From positions 1 to 64,000 of the forward strand of contig DATJRJ010000256.1 of assembly GCA_035504735.1 (NCBI GenBank): 64,000 nt of DNA. Reading direction: 5' to 3'. The translations under genes and the position numbers were made by a program. Under the pieces are notes generated by a model. It saw only the letters and a list, made by a program, of their open reading frames with translations, did not search any database and had not been told where the DNA came from. Source of the stretch: JAJPIG01 sp035504735 (GTDB lineage: Bacteria > Desulfobacterota > Binatia > Binatales > Binataceae). Positions 36,623 to 43,997 of this stretch are shown one piece after another; positions within the stretch are counted from its first letter, which is position 1, and each line of letters begins with the position of its first letter.

Positions 36623-37996
36623 TCAGGCAGGATTGTTTTTGCTAGGGTGAGGCCGTTCCTCGGTTTCCTTTGGACCGGGCTTCTCGCCCGCCGCCGAGCC
36701 ATTTGCCGAAGGCTCGTGATGCGCCGCATGGGTATCCAGATCGGTCGCGACACCGTTGGGGCTGGCGGGATTGGCGCCCGCCGCGCTGATCGGCAACGGA
36801 CCGGTTGCGCCGCGCGCCTCGGGCGGCGGAGGCTCGGCGGCGGGATGGGCCTCCGTCGCGCCCTTGCGAATGATCTCGTTTTCCTTGTGATTACGCGCCA
36901 CATCGCCTTCCTTATGCGGATGCGGCAGATGGAGCCGCTCGCGCATCCTTGTCAGGATGCCGCGCAGCCCCTTGCCGGCGGACTTGTCGGAAGCCGACGG
37001 AGCGCGCGCCAGGAGCTCGACGATTTCGGTGTTGACGCGATTGATCAAGGCCTCGTTGGCCGCGGCCCGGACCGCGTTTCGGATCGCGCGCGGATTCGAC
37101 GAACCATGCGCGATTACTGCAACCCCGCTGACGCCCAGCAGCGGCGCGCCGCCATATTCCGACGGATCGAGCCGGCTGCGCATCGCGCTCAGGAACTTGC
37201 CGATAAACAGGTACGCGATACGTCCGCGGACCGTGCCGGAAAACAGCTCGCGCAGATTGCCGAGCAGGAACGAGGAAAAACCCTCTAGCGCTTTCAGCGC
37301 GACATTGCCGGTGAAGCCGTCGGTGACCACCACGTCGACCCGGCCGCGGTTGATATCGCGGCCTTCGACGTAACCGACGTAATCGATATCGGCGCTCATC
37401 TGCCGCAACATCGCGGCGGCGTCGCGGGTGAGGTCGGTGCCTTTGGAATCCTCTTCGCCGTTGGACAGGATCCCAACTCGCGGCCGTGCGACCTGCCGCA
37501 CGCGCCGCGTATAGACGGTACCCATCACCGCGAACTGCACCAGGTTGAACGGCTTCACTTCGGTGTTCGCACCGGCGTCGATCAACAGCGTGAAGCCGCT
37601 GGCCGACGGAATCAGTGAGGCGATCGCCGGCCGATCGACACCCGGCAGCGTGCCGAGCGTCAGGATTGCCGCGGCCATCATCGCGCCCGAATTGCCGGCG
37701 CTGACAAAAGCTTGCGCCGCACCGCGGCGCACCAGCTCGAAGCCGGCATTGATCGAGGAGTTGGGCTTGGTCATCACCGACTCGATCGGCGAGTCGTCCA
37801 TCGTGACCACTTCGCTGGCATGCTCGATCGTGATCGGCAGCCCCTCGGCTTTGAGGCTCTTGAGCTCGCGCGCGACGCTCTCGCCGTCGCCCACCAGCAC
37901 CACCTCGATACCGAGTTCGCGGGCGGCCAGCACGGCGCCTTCGACCACCGCCCGTGGGGCAAGGTCGCCACCCATCGCGTCGAGCGCGATTTTCAT
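36623..37996 (-). CDS. plsX: Phosphate acyltransferase PlsX with a long disordered C-terminal tail
   Basis: Makes acyl-phosphate from acyl-ACP for phospholipid synthesis. Residues 1-330 are a complete PlsX: MKIALDAMGGDLAP, AFVSAGNSGAMMAAA, LIDAGANTEVKP, TDGFTGNVALKALEG and HGSSNPRAIRNAV. Residues 331-457 have no match to the family: a basic stretch (GLRGILTRMRERLHLPHPHK) and then a Pro/Ala/Glu/Gly-rich run with many His and Asn. Normal PlsX is about 330-350 residues. It lies 19 bases after rpmF and 18 before fabD. Confidence 0.93.
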   Translation of the reverse strand: MKIALDAMGGDLAPRAVVEGAVLAARELGIEVVLVGDGESVARELKSLKAEGLPITIEHASEVVTMDDSPIESVMTKPNSSINAGFELVRRGAAQAFVSAGNSGAMMAAAILTLGTLPGVDRPAIASLIPSASGFTLLIDAGANTEVKPFNLVQFAVMGTVYTRRVRQVARPRVGILSNGEEDSKGTDLTRDAAAMLRQMSADIDYVGYVEGRDINRGRVDVVVTDGFTGNVALKALEGFSSFLLGNLRELFSGTVRGRIAYLFIGKFLSAMRSRLDPSEYGGAPLLGVSGVAVIAHGSSNPRAIRNAVRAAANEALINRVNTEIVELLARAPSASDKSAGKGLRGILTRMRERLHLPHPHKEGDVARNHKENEIIRKGATEAHPAAEPPPPEARGATGPLPISAAGANPASPNGVATDLDTHAAHHEPSANGSAAGEKPGPKETEERPHPSKNNPA

Positions 37997-38015
37997 TTTA
38001 TGGGCCGCCGTCCGC

Positions 38016-38195
38016 TCACTCCTCGACTTGCGCGAGGCTGCGGCTGCGATAGTTTCCGCAATGACGGCAAACCCGATGCGGCAGGGTCGGCTCGCCGCAG
38101 GTCGGGCAGGCGATCGGATTCGGCGCAGTCAACGCGTCGTGGGCTCGGCGCTGGTTGCGTTTGGATCTGGAAGTACGGCGCTTGGGTGCTTGCAT
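38016..38195 (-). CDS. rpmF: 50S ribosomal protein L32
   Basis: A 59-residue basic protein that starts MQAPKRRTSRSKRNQRRAHD, the L32 N-terminal signature. The four zinc-ribbon cysteines C30, C33, C43 and C46 are present in CPTC and CRHC. It lies between the YceD homologue (32-base gap) and plsX (19-base gap), the widely conserved yceD-rpmF-plsX order. Confidence 0.96.
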   Translation of the reverse strand: MQAPKRRTSRSKRNQRRAHDALTAPNPIACPTCGEPTLPHRVCRHCGNYRSRSLAQVEE

Positions 38196-38227
38196 GGAAA
38201 GCTACATCCTGTTTGGCCGCGCAGGCT

Positions 38228-38764
38228 TTAGCTGCGCTGGATTTTTAGCGTGCGCAGAACCGCGAGGCGCGGGTCGCTGGCGGGCTCCGGACAGCGGCAC
38301 TCGGCCTGGTTAAGATTCGTTCCACACCGCGGGCAAAGACCGCGGCACTCTTCACGGCACAACGGCCGGGTCGGCAGCGCCAACAGCAGCTCTTCGCAGA
38401 TGAGCGGGCTCAGGTCGACCTGGTCGCCGTCGTAAATTGCATAGTCACCGGCCGCCGGATCGTTGGCCGCCCCGGCTTCCTCGGCGATCGAACGCGGCGT
38501 CAGGATGAACCGGAACGGACGCTCGGTGCGGCTCTCGAATTCCTCGGCACAGCGCGCGCAGAGCGCGCCGGTCAAGCCCGCCAGTCCGCCCTCGAAGAAC
38601 AGCTCGGTTCCGGCCCGATAATGAGAGAGGTTCACCTCGATTGGGGCCACGAATCGCCATTCGCTCTGCGCGCCCTGGCTCAGGATTCGATTAACTTCCG
38701 TTTCGGGCTCACGGAACGACAATTCCTTCGCCGCGGCGGCTATGTCATCGACCTTGATTTTCAT
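38228..38764 (-). CDS. yceD: YceD/DUF177 family metal-binding protein
   Basis: A 178-residue member of the YceD family, linked in bacteria and plastids to 23S rRNA accumulation. The core includes LCARCAEEFESRTERPF near residue 70 and an acidic VDLSPLICEELLLALP segment. The C terminus ends in a cysteine-rich stretch, with CREECRGLCPRCG and ECRCP, that probably binds zinc. Immediate upstream partner of rpmF. No gene lies directly upstream on this strand, so its promoter should be in the 38765-38967 region. Confidence 0.9.
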   Translation of the reverse strand: MKIKVDDIAAAAKELSFREPETEVNRILSQGAQSEWRFVAPIEVNLSHYRAGTELFFEGGLAGLTGALCARCAEEFESRTERPFRFILTPRSIAEEAGAANDPAAGDYAIYDGDQVDLSPLICEELLLALPTRPLCREECRGLCPRCGTNLNQAECRCPEPASDPRLAVLRTLKIQRS

Positions 38765-38967
38765 GGCAGTTGGCGCCGGCGTTGCGGGCGCAAGACGGGA
38801 TTATTACATTCCGACGTTCTCGTTCCAAATACATCGAAAGAGGCCAGATAATCGCGCACGGTCCGGATCTGAAGCGCTTTTGGCGGCTACATTACCTGAG
38901 ACGGAACTCGGGAGTAGTCTATTCAGCGTTTTCATCGGTGGATTACGAGGTGCAATCGGCCTAGATT

Positions 38968-39138
38968 GTGTTCAGCAAGAAGATGTGGATCGTAGCAATC
39001 CTGATAGCGATGGCGTTCCTGGTCGGGACGTCGATCCTGCTGCCGCTGATAATCGCGCTGGCGATCGGGCTGATCGACCGGGCCATCGACCTCGTATGGA
39101 GCGCCTCCCGGCGCGATTCCCCGGTTAATTTATCTTAG
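38968..39138 (+). CDS. Possible small membrane protein (56 residues)
   Basis: A GTG-initiated frame of 56 residues (or 51 from the ATG at 38983). It is basic at the start, then a long hydrophobic helix from about residue 8 to 34 (WIVAILIAMAFLVGTSILL), then a short charged tail ending RRDSPVNLS. No clear ribosome binding site precedes either start. It fills part of the 410-base region between yceD and nth, where I see no other gene; the rest should hold the yceD promoter. Existence is uncertain. Confidence 0.35.
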   Translation: MFSKKMWIVAILIAMAFLVGTSILLPLIIALAIGLIDRAIDLVWSASRRDSPVNLS

Positions 39139-39174
39139 CCGATCGAGCGCCCCTTAGCTGATCAATTCCCGCGC

Positions 39175-39918
39175 TCAGTCCGCGACGCCAATCCGCGGGC
39201 ACTCAGGGCGCAGCGCGCAGGCTTCGCAATCCGGACGCCGTGCGCTACAGACCTGCCGCCCATGCAGGATTAGTCGCATCGAGAACGGGGTCCATTCGGC
39301 GGGCGGCAGCAGCCGCTGCAAATCGAGCTCGATCTTGTCAGCCTCGCGATGCTCGGTCAGGCCGAGACGAAACGCGACCCGCCGCACGTGGGTATCGACC
39401 ACCAGCCCGGGCGTGCCGTAAACATGGCCTAGGATGACGTTGGCGGTCTTGCGTCCGACGCCCGGCAGCGTCACCAGCTCCTCCATCGTGCGCGGCACTT
39501 CGCCGCCGAACTGCTCGACAATCTTCCGCGCACATCCGTTCAATGCTTTCGCTTTCTGCCGAAAGAAGCCGGTCGGCGCGACCAGCCGCTCGATTTCGGA
39601 AAGTTTCGCCCGCGCCATCGCAGCCGGCGTCGGGAGCGCCCGAAACAGCGCTGGCGTGGTACGATTCACACGCGCGTCGGTGCATTGAGCCGAAAGAATC
39701 GTCGCCACCAAACATTCCCAGGCGTTGCTGAAATCGAGACTGATGCGCGCCTCGGGGTAGAGCCGCGCGAGGGTCGCAGCGACGCGGCCGGCGCGGGCCG
39801 TTGCGGGCCGCTCAGGGGCGCCCGCGGCCTTCGCTGATGTCTTCCGCGAACTGCGGCGCGCCTTCTTTTTCGAGCTCTTGCTAAAAGCGATGGCGTTCCT
39901 CGCTCCACGGATCGGCAT
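39175..39918 (-). CDS. nth: Endonuclease III
   Basis: DNA glycosylase/AP lyase removing oxidised pyrimidines. Helix-hairpin-helix LPGVGRKTANVIL with catalytic Lys, and VDTHVRRVA with the catalytic Asp, are both present. The 4Fe-4S cluster cysteines are at about 224, 231, 234 and 240 (spacing 6-2-5). Residues 1-38 are a Lys/Arg/Ala-rich extension not needed for the domain, and an internal start is possible. It is preceded by the Spy-like gene with a 46-base gap. Confidence 0.96.
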   Translation of the reverse strand: MPIRGARNAIAFSKSSKKKARRSSRKTSAKAAGAPERPATARAGRVAATLARLYPEARISLDFSNAWECLVATILSAQCTDARVNRTTPALFRALPTPAAMARAKLSEIERLVAPTGFFRQKAKALNGCARKIVEQFGGEVPRTMEELVTLPGVGRKTANVILGHVYGTPGLVVDTHVRRVAFRLGLTEHREADKIELDLQRLLPPAEWTPFSMRLILHGRQVCSARRPDCEACALRPECPRIGVAD

Positions 39919-39964
39919 GATTTATCGCCGCCGCGTATTTCCGGAGTGGGTTGCCTCCCGCGAA

Positions 39965-40312
39965 TCAAGTCCGATCTTCGCGCGCTTCTTTGATCTGCTG
40001 CAGGTCCTGTTGGATTCTCTGTCGATCCTCGGGCTGGAAGGCTCCGCTATTCAGTTCGGTACGAATGCTGCGCGCCGCGCGCATGGCCGCGAACATCTGA
40101 TGGTTCTGATGGGCCTCCCGCAGTTCTCGGAAATCATCGAGAAACTGGGCCTTCTGCTGTTCATTGAGCGTCGAACGACTCAGGCCGACATGCATATCGA
40201 CCGCGAGCTGCTCGATGGCATCCTTCATCTGGCCCGGCTGCGCATACGACAGACTGGCGGTCGCAAAAAGGACCGCTGTTAACAAGATAATCGCAAGATT
40301 TCGAGTTCTCAT
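39965..40312 (-). CDS. Spy/CpxP-like secreted helical protein
   Basis: I place the start at the ATG at 40312, preceded by AGAGGACGG, giving 115 residues. A signal peptide (MRTRNLAIILLTAVLFATASLSYA) is followed by a highly charged, Gln-rich helical mature part of about 90 residues: LNEQQKAQFLDDFRELREAHQN and a C-terminal RQRIQQDLQQIKEARE. This resembles periplasmic Spy/CpxP/Zra-type chaperones in size and composition, but without their LTxxQ repeats being clear. The neighbour is nth. Function remains inferred. Confidence 0.65.
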   Translation of the reverse strand: MRTRNLAIILLTAVLFATASLSYAQPGQMKDAIEQLAVDMHVGLSRSTLNEQQKAQFLDDFRELREAHQNHQMFAAMRAARSIRTELNSGAFQPEDRQRIQQDLQQIKEAREDRT

Positions 40313-40433
40313 CCGTCCTCTATCCCCTCCGGCGAAGGATAGTAGCCAAAGATTCCAAACCTCGCTATTACCCGTCCGTCGGCCGACCAGACGGAGCCGT
40401 TGGGAGGTCGCCAAGCGATTTTCATCGCCGCGA

Positions 40434-41552
40434 TTACGTGCCGGATCGCCAGATCCGATGCGCGAGGTCGGCGACAAGGCGCAGCTTGGCCTCCTGGCTG
40501 GCAGCGCTAATCACGTTATCGTCGGGCTGGGGCGCGAAACCGCATTGCGGGGACAGTGCGAGCTGCTCGCGCGGATAGAAGCGGCTGGCCTCCTCGATAC
40601 GCGCGATAATTTCGGCGGCCGGCTCGAGCTCTTCGTGTTTGGTTGAGATCAGGCCCAGCACTGCGACCTTGCCGGGCGGTAGATCACGCAGCGGCTCGAA
40701 CGATCCCGACCGCCAATCATCGTATTCGAGCAGGAAGACGTCGAGATTGCCCGCGCGGCGGAAAATACTCTTGGAGAGCGCTTCCCACGGCGCTTCGCTC
40801 AGCCAGTAGCCCTGCGAATTACCGCGGCACATGTGCAGACCGAAGGTCACGCCGGGCACGGTGGCGAGCGAGTTAAGCGCCTCGATGCCCTCGTTTTGCA
40901 TCCAGCCGGCGAGTTTCGGATGGATCGTTGCCAGCTCGGCGAGGCGCACCTCGTCGGCCAGCCAGGTCAGCTCTGGCGCGTCGAACTGGATGTACTTGCA
41001 GCCGAGCGCGGCCAGTTCGCGAATCTCCTCGCGCAGGATCTCGACTAGGTCGGGCAGCAGCGCAAGCGGGTCCGCATAGGCGTCGCGCGAATGTTCGGGC
41101 GACCAGATCGGAAGCACGATCGTCGGTGACGGCAGGGTTACCTTGAGCGGCTTGGAAGTGCGGCTCTGCGCATAGGCAAACTCGTCGCGCGCCAGCCATC
41201 GTTTGCGTTTGATCTTGCTGACCGCGGCGAAAAATGGCGGCCGCATCTCGCGTTCCTTTTGGGTCCCGCCCTCCTTGCGCCGCCAATTTAGCGTCATCGT
41301 GCCGGCCGGGGCGAGGCCGTCGAGGATTCCCGTCAAAGGTTCGGTGAAAATCACCCGGCGCATCTCGCCGTCCGTGACGACGTCGAGTCCGAGGCGGGCC
41401 TGGAACGCCAGCGCCTCGTCGACTGCGCGATCCTCGACAGTGCGGAGCTCCGCCGCGCCGAGCTTGCCGGCAGCCATCGCCGCGCGCGCTTCAGTCAGAT
41501 ACGTCGGCCGTTGCAGCGATCCGATAACCTCGGCCCGATAGATTTTTTCCAT
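40434..41552 (-). CDS. MetE C-terminal-domain family methyltransferase (short form)
   Basis: A 372-residue protein with only the catalytic barrel of cobalamin-independent methionine synthase; the N-terminal half (about 400 residues) is missing. Zinc ligands are present as H240, C242 (LHMCRGN), E276 (LLEYDD) and C337 (LSPQCGFA); D192 is in QFDAPELTW, a substrate site. Full MetE is ~750 residues. Short homologues include core methionine synthases that take methyl groups from methylcobalamin, and epoxyalkane:coenzyme M transferases. AGGAGG stands just before the ATG. Substrate cannot be assigned. Confidence 0.85.
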   Translation of the reverse strand: MEKIYRAEVIGSLQRPTYLTEARAAMAAGKLGAAELRTVEDRAVDEALAFQARLGLDVVTDGEMRRVIFTEPLTGILDGLAPAGTMTLNWRRKEGGTQKEREMRPPFFAAVSKIKRKRWLARDEFAYAQSRTSKPLKVTLPSPTIVLPIWSPEHSRDAYADPLALLPDLVEILREEIRELAALGCKYIQFDAPELTWLADEVRLAELATIHPKLAGWMQNEGIEALNSLATVPGVTFGLHMCRGNSQGYWLSEAPWEALSKSIFRRAGNLDVFLLEYDDWRSGSFEPLRDLPPGKVAVLGLISTKHEELEPAAEIIARIEEASRFYPREQLALSPQCGFAPQPDDNVISAASQEAKLRLVADLAHRIWRSGT

Positions 41553-41679
41553 GGCGCCTCCTGCGGTCGCGGCCCTCCTGGACTTTCGATGACCCGCCCG
41601 CGGCTCGGGCGCGATTATCGGTCAAAGCGCGGCCCCGCGAAAGCGCTCTGTATTGAATTGAATCGATCGATAGTCCCGG

Positions 41680-41719
41680 CGGGCGACCCACACCTGGCGC
41701 GTTAGGTCCAGGTCGCCCG
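41680..41719. other. Imperfect hairpin between the MetE-like gene and a small membrane gene
   Basis: CCAGGTCGCCCG at 41708-41719 pairs with CGGGCGACC and ACCTGG to its left, with a short bulge and a 10-base loop. It sits in the 264-base gap between the MetE-like gene and the 58-residue gene, both on the minus strand. A second small stem (CCCCGA/TCGGGG, 41776-41796) lies just after the latter's stop. No T-run follows either, so they are weak terminator candidates. I saw no known SAM or cobalamin riboswitch motif here. Confidence 0.3.
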
Positions 41720-41816
41720 ACCGGCGAAGGCTAAGCGCGCGGGGGAGGGACACGCGCATGCCCCCGAATAGAGAGCCCCGAGGCGGCGGATCGGGGAAAC
41801 GAAAGTGTGGCGACGG

Positions 41817-41993
41817 TTACATCCAGAAGCTGTAGCAAAAGTGGCCGGCGATGAATAAAGCGCTGAGCGTAACCACCCAATCAAGCCAGTCGAAAGTCCT
41901 GACAAATGCCTCGATATAGGCAGGCGAGAATCGGCTCAGCGAGTTATTTTCGTGGTACATTTCTAACAGCGCATGCGCTTCAGATCGGCTCAT
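41817..41993 (-). CDS. Small single-span membrane protein (58 residues)
   Basis: A short gene that starts with an ATG preceded by GGAGGAGG, a strong ribosome binding site. Residues 1-34 are charged and polar (MSRSEAHALLEMYHENNSL), and residues ~37-57 are hydrophobic and aromatic (WLDWVVTLSALFIAGHFCY), ending SFWM. I do not recognise it. It diverges from the LLM oxidoreductase at 42286, and the 292 bases between hold both promoters; I see no other gene there. It reads toward the MetE-like gene. Confidence 0.65.
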   Translation of the reverse strand: MSRSEAHALLEMYHENNSLSRFSPAYIEAFVRTFDWLDWVVTLSALFIAGHFCYSFWM

Positions 41994-42285
41994 CTGAATT
42001 TCGCCTCCTCCGGCCCATTTACGCTCCGAAGATCAAGGGTTACTTCACCCGTCATCCACGCGGCGAGTACAGCGCGTGGCGAGCTTCATCCTCCTCTTGA
42101 TACGCAGAATCTCCGCGATGGTTTCCAGATCGCGCCCGCCGGGCCGTGGCTTGACGGTGAGTTCGGCGAAGGGCTACGAATCGGGTGTTTTGATAGTCAC
42201 GAGAATTCCGGATACGGACGCGATTCGGCTCCGATCAAGAAGCCGACGCGGCGCACAGTCGTTATTTTGACGAGGAGAGATCGAT

Positions 42286-43383
42286 ATGTCGGCAGTCAAC
42301 CCGGTCTTGGATAACCGCCTGCCCGGCAGGATACCGCGACTGACTGAGGAACCGGAGATAGTCAAATTCGTCCGTATCGACGCGGCTCAGTGGGAATCGG
42401 ATTGGGCGCCTGAAAAATACGATCCCGGCAAGACGAAAGCTCTCTTCGACAGCCACGTCGAAGAAGCTCTGGAAGCCGAGGAGTTGGGCTTCGACGGGAT
42501 TTTCCTCACCGAACATCATTTCGACGGCTGGACGGTGCTGCCCTCGCCAAACATCTTCCTGACAGTGCTGGCGCTCAAGACCAAACGGCTGCGGCTCGGC
42601 ACCGGCGTACACGTATTGAGCATTCACAGCCCCATCCGCCTGGCCGAAGAGGCGGGAATGATCGATGTGCTGAGCAACGGCCGGCTTGAAGTCGGGCTCG
42701 GCAAGGGCAATTTCCAATTCGAATGGGATCGCTACACGCCGCCGCGCAGTGAGTCGACGGCCCGTTTCGACGAAAACTTCGAGCTGTTCCTGAAGGCCCT
42801 GACGGAAAATAACTTTACCTTCGAGGGCAAATGGAACCGTATCGCCAAGCCCTCGACGATTTATCCTAAACCGTTGCAGAACCCCTTGCCAATCTGGATC
42901 GCCGGCTCGAATCCGGAATCGGTCGTCAAAGTCGGGAGCCTCGGTCAGAATCTCGCCAGCGCCGGCATCCCCGACGGCGGCGAGCGCTTTGAACGTTACC
43001 TCGAAGCCGGCCGCAAAGCCGGCCACGAATTCAGCGGGGCCAACTACATCGTCGTTACCTCGGTGATTATTGCGCCCACGGATCAGGAGGCGCGCCGAAT
43101 CTCAGAAAAAAATCGGCAGATCATGATCAACACCTTTGAGATGCGCGGCTATACCATGGAATCGCCTGACATGGTCGCGACGCTGCCCTTTTTCTCCGGA
43201 GCGCTGGTCGGTTCGCCGAGCACGGTGCGCGACCAGCTGATTTTCCTTCTGAACGATACTCGCGCGCGGCGCTTGATCGTTAATCTGCGCTTTCGCGGCA
43301 TCAGTTCGGAAGCGTCACGGCAAAGCCAGCGTCTGTTCGCGACTGAAGTAATGCCACATTTGAGACATCTGCCGCGGCGTTGA
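42286..43383 (+). CDS. LLM-class flavin-dependent oxidoreductase
   Basis: A 365-residue luciferase-like TIM-barrel enzyme; GAGGAGAG stands just before the ATG. Family signatures are GFDGIFLTEHHFDGWT around residues 66-81, LRLGTGVHVLSIHSPIRLAEEA and NGRLEVGLGKGN. It lacks a recognisable substrate-specific motif. It stands alone between two small membrane genes. It is one of three LLM enzymes in this window, and the closest in layout is the one at 15748-16755. Cofactor (FMN or F420) is not determinable. Confidence 0.88.
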   Translation: MSAVNPVLDNRLPGRIPRLTEEPEIVKFVRIDAAQWESDWAPEKYDPGKTKALFDSHVEEALEAEELGFDGIFLTEHHFDGWTVLPSPNIFLTVLALKTKRLRLGTGVHVLSIHSPIRLAEEAGMIDVLSNGRLEVGLGKGNFQFEWDRYTPPRSESTARFDENFELFLKALTENNFTFEGKWNRIAKPSTIYPKPLQNPLPIWIAGSNPESVVKVGSLGQNLASAGIPDGGERFERYLEAGRKAGHEFSGANYIVVTSVIIAPTDQEARRISEKNRQIMINTFEMRGYTMESPDMVATLPFFSGALVGSPSTVRDQLIFLLNDTRARRLIVNLRFRGISSEASRQSQRLFATEVMPHLRHLPRR

Positions 43384-43414
43384 GCCAGCGTAAGCCATGA
43401 ATCGAAAGGGATTC

Positions 43415-43549
43415 TCAGGACTCGAACGCCCGAATCAATCTCTCGACCCGCTGGTGTTGTTTCTGCGCCGTCTCGGGATGGTTCGGCATGAAATGGAACC
43501 ATAGAAACCCGATCAGCAGGCCCAAAAATAAAATCGTCAGTGGTCTCAT
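43415..43549 (-). CDS. Very small membrane protein (44 residues)
   Basis: ATG at 43549 follows GAGGGGAAAGG. The N terminus is a hydrophobic helix, MRPLTILFLGLLIGFLWFHF, then a polar helical part ending HQRVERLIRAFES. Its single helix near the N terminus suggests a membrane-anchored small regulator or signal anchor. Not recognised. It is convergent with the LLM gene and lies 83 bases downstream of a possible 29-residue frame on the same strand. Confidence 0.55.
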   Translation of the reverse strand: MRPLTILFLGLLIGFLWFHFMPNHPETAQKQHQRVERLIRAFES

Positions 43550-43632
43550 AACCTTTCCCCTCGTGCGTCTCGATTTGCGACGCTGCCTCGCTACTTTCGA
43601 TTGAGATTTCCTACAAATTCGCGGCCCGCGTC

Positions 43633-43722
43633 TCACCCGTGCAAATGCCGTAGGAGAATCAGTTTTAAGGTCAGGACGAGTCCGACAACGCTTGCGTGTT
43701 TCCGCAAATCTCGCGCGCCCAT
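43633..43722 (-). CDS. Possible tiny membrane peptide (29 residues)
   Basis: A 29-residue frame from an ATG preceded by AAGGGAACCGG. It has a basic N terminus (MGARDLRKHAS) and a leucine/valine-rich helix VVGLVLTLKLILL, ending HLHG. It fills the gap between the 44- and 86-residue genes. Frames of this size arise by chance, so this is only a candidate. Confidence 0.2.
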   Translation of the reverse strand: MGARDLRKHASVVGLVLTLKLILLRHLHG

Positions 43723-43736
43723 CCGGTTCCCTTCGA

Positions 43737-43997
43737 TCACGACCAGGCGTGCTTGAGCCAATGAGAATAAACCGGCGCGATACCCGTCGGGTTTGAAATT
43801 CTCCGTTTGATAGACGCCGGGACCTGAGCGATATGCCAGCGCTTACAGAACCGACATCGATACGTCATGAACTCCTTGCCCGGCTCCGAACGTCGCAAGC
43901 CGGCGATCGCCTTGAGCGCCGCGGCCTTGTCCGAACACTGCCGCTTGTCGTGGCACGCGTGGCGCTGCTGATTTCTAGGGCACGCCATATTCATCAC
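43737..43997 (-). CDS. Small zinc-ribbon-like protein
   Basis: An 86-residue protein with cysteines at 6, 15 and 21 and a C-terminal pair C48/C51 in YRCRFCKRWH with His55. The repeating pattern (Cys, basic stretch, KAAALKAI helix, then YRCxxC and WH) matches a widespread class of very small zinc-ribbon proteins seen in phage, plasmid and chromosome contexts, often as accessory genes. Function unknown. It is flanked by tiny genes and by the AT-rich 44.1 kb stretch. Confidence 0.6.
   Translation of the reverse strand: MMNMACPRNQQRHACHDKRQCSDKAAALKAIAGLRRSEPGKEFMTYRCRFCKRWHIAQVPASIKRRISNPTGIAPVYSHWLKHAWS

Noticed and set aside
41553..41816. A possible riboswitch in the leader of the MetE-like gene
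   Set aside because: I saw no SAM, S-adenosylhomocysteine or cobalamin riboswitch core motif, only weak stems.
41702..41905. A 67-residue minus-strand frame
   Set aside because: It overlaps the 58-residue gene in a different frame, has no ribosome binding site and unnatural composition.
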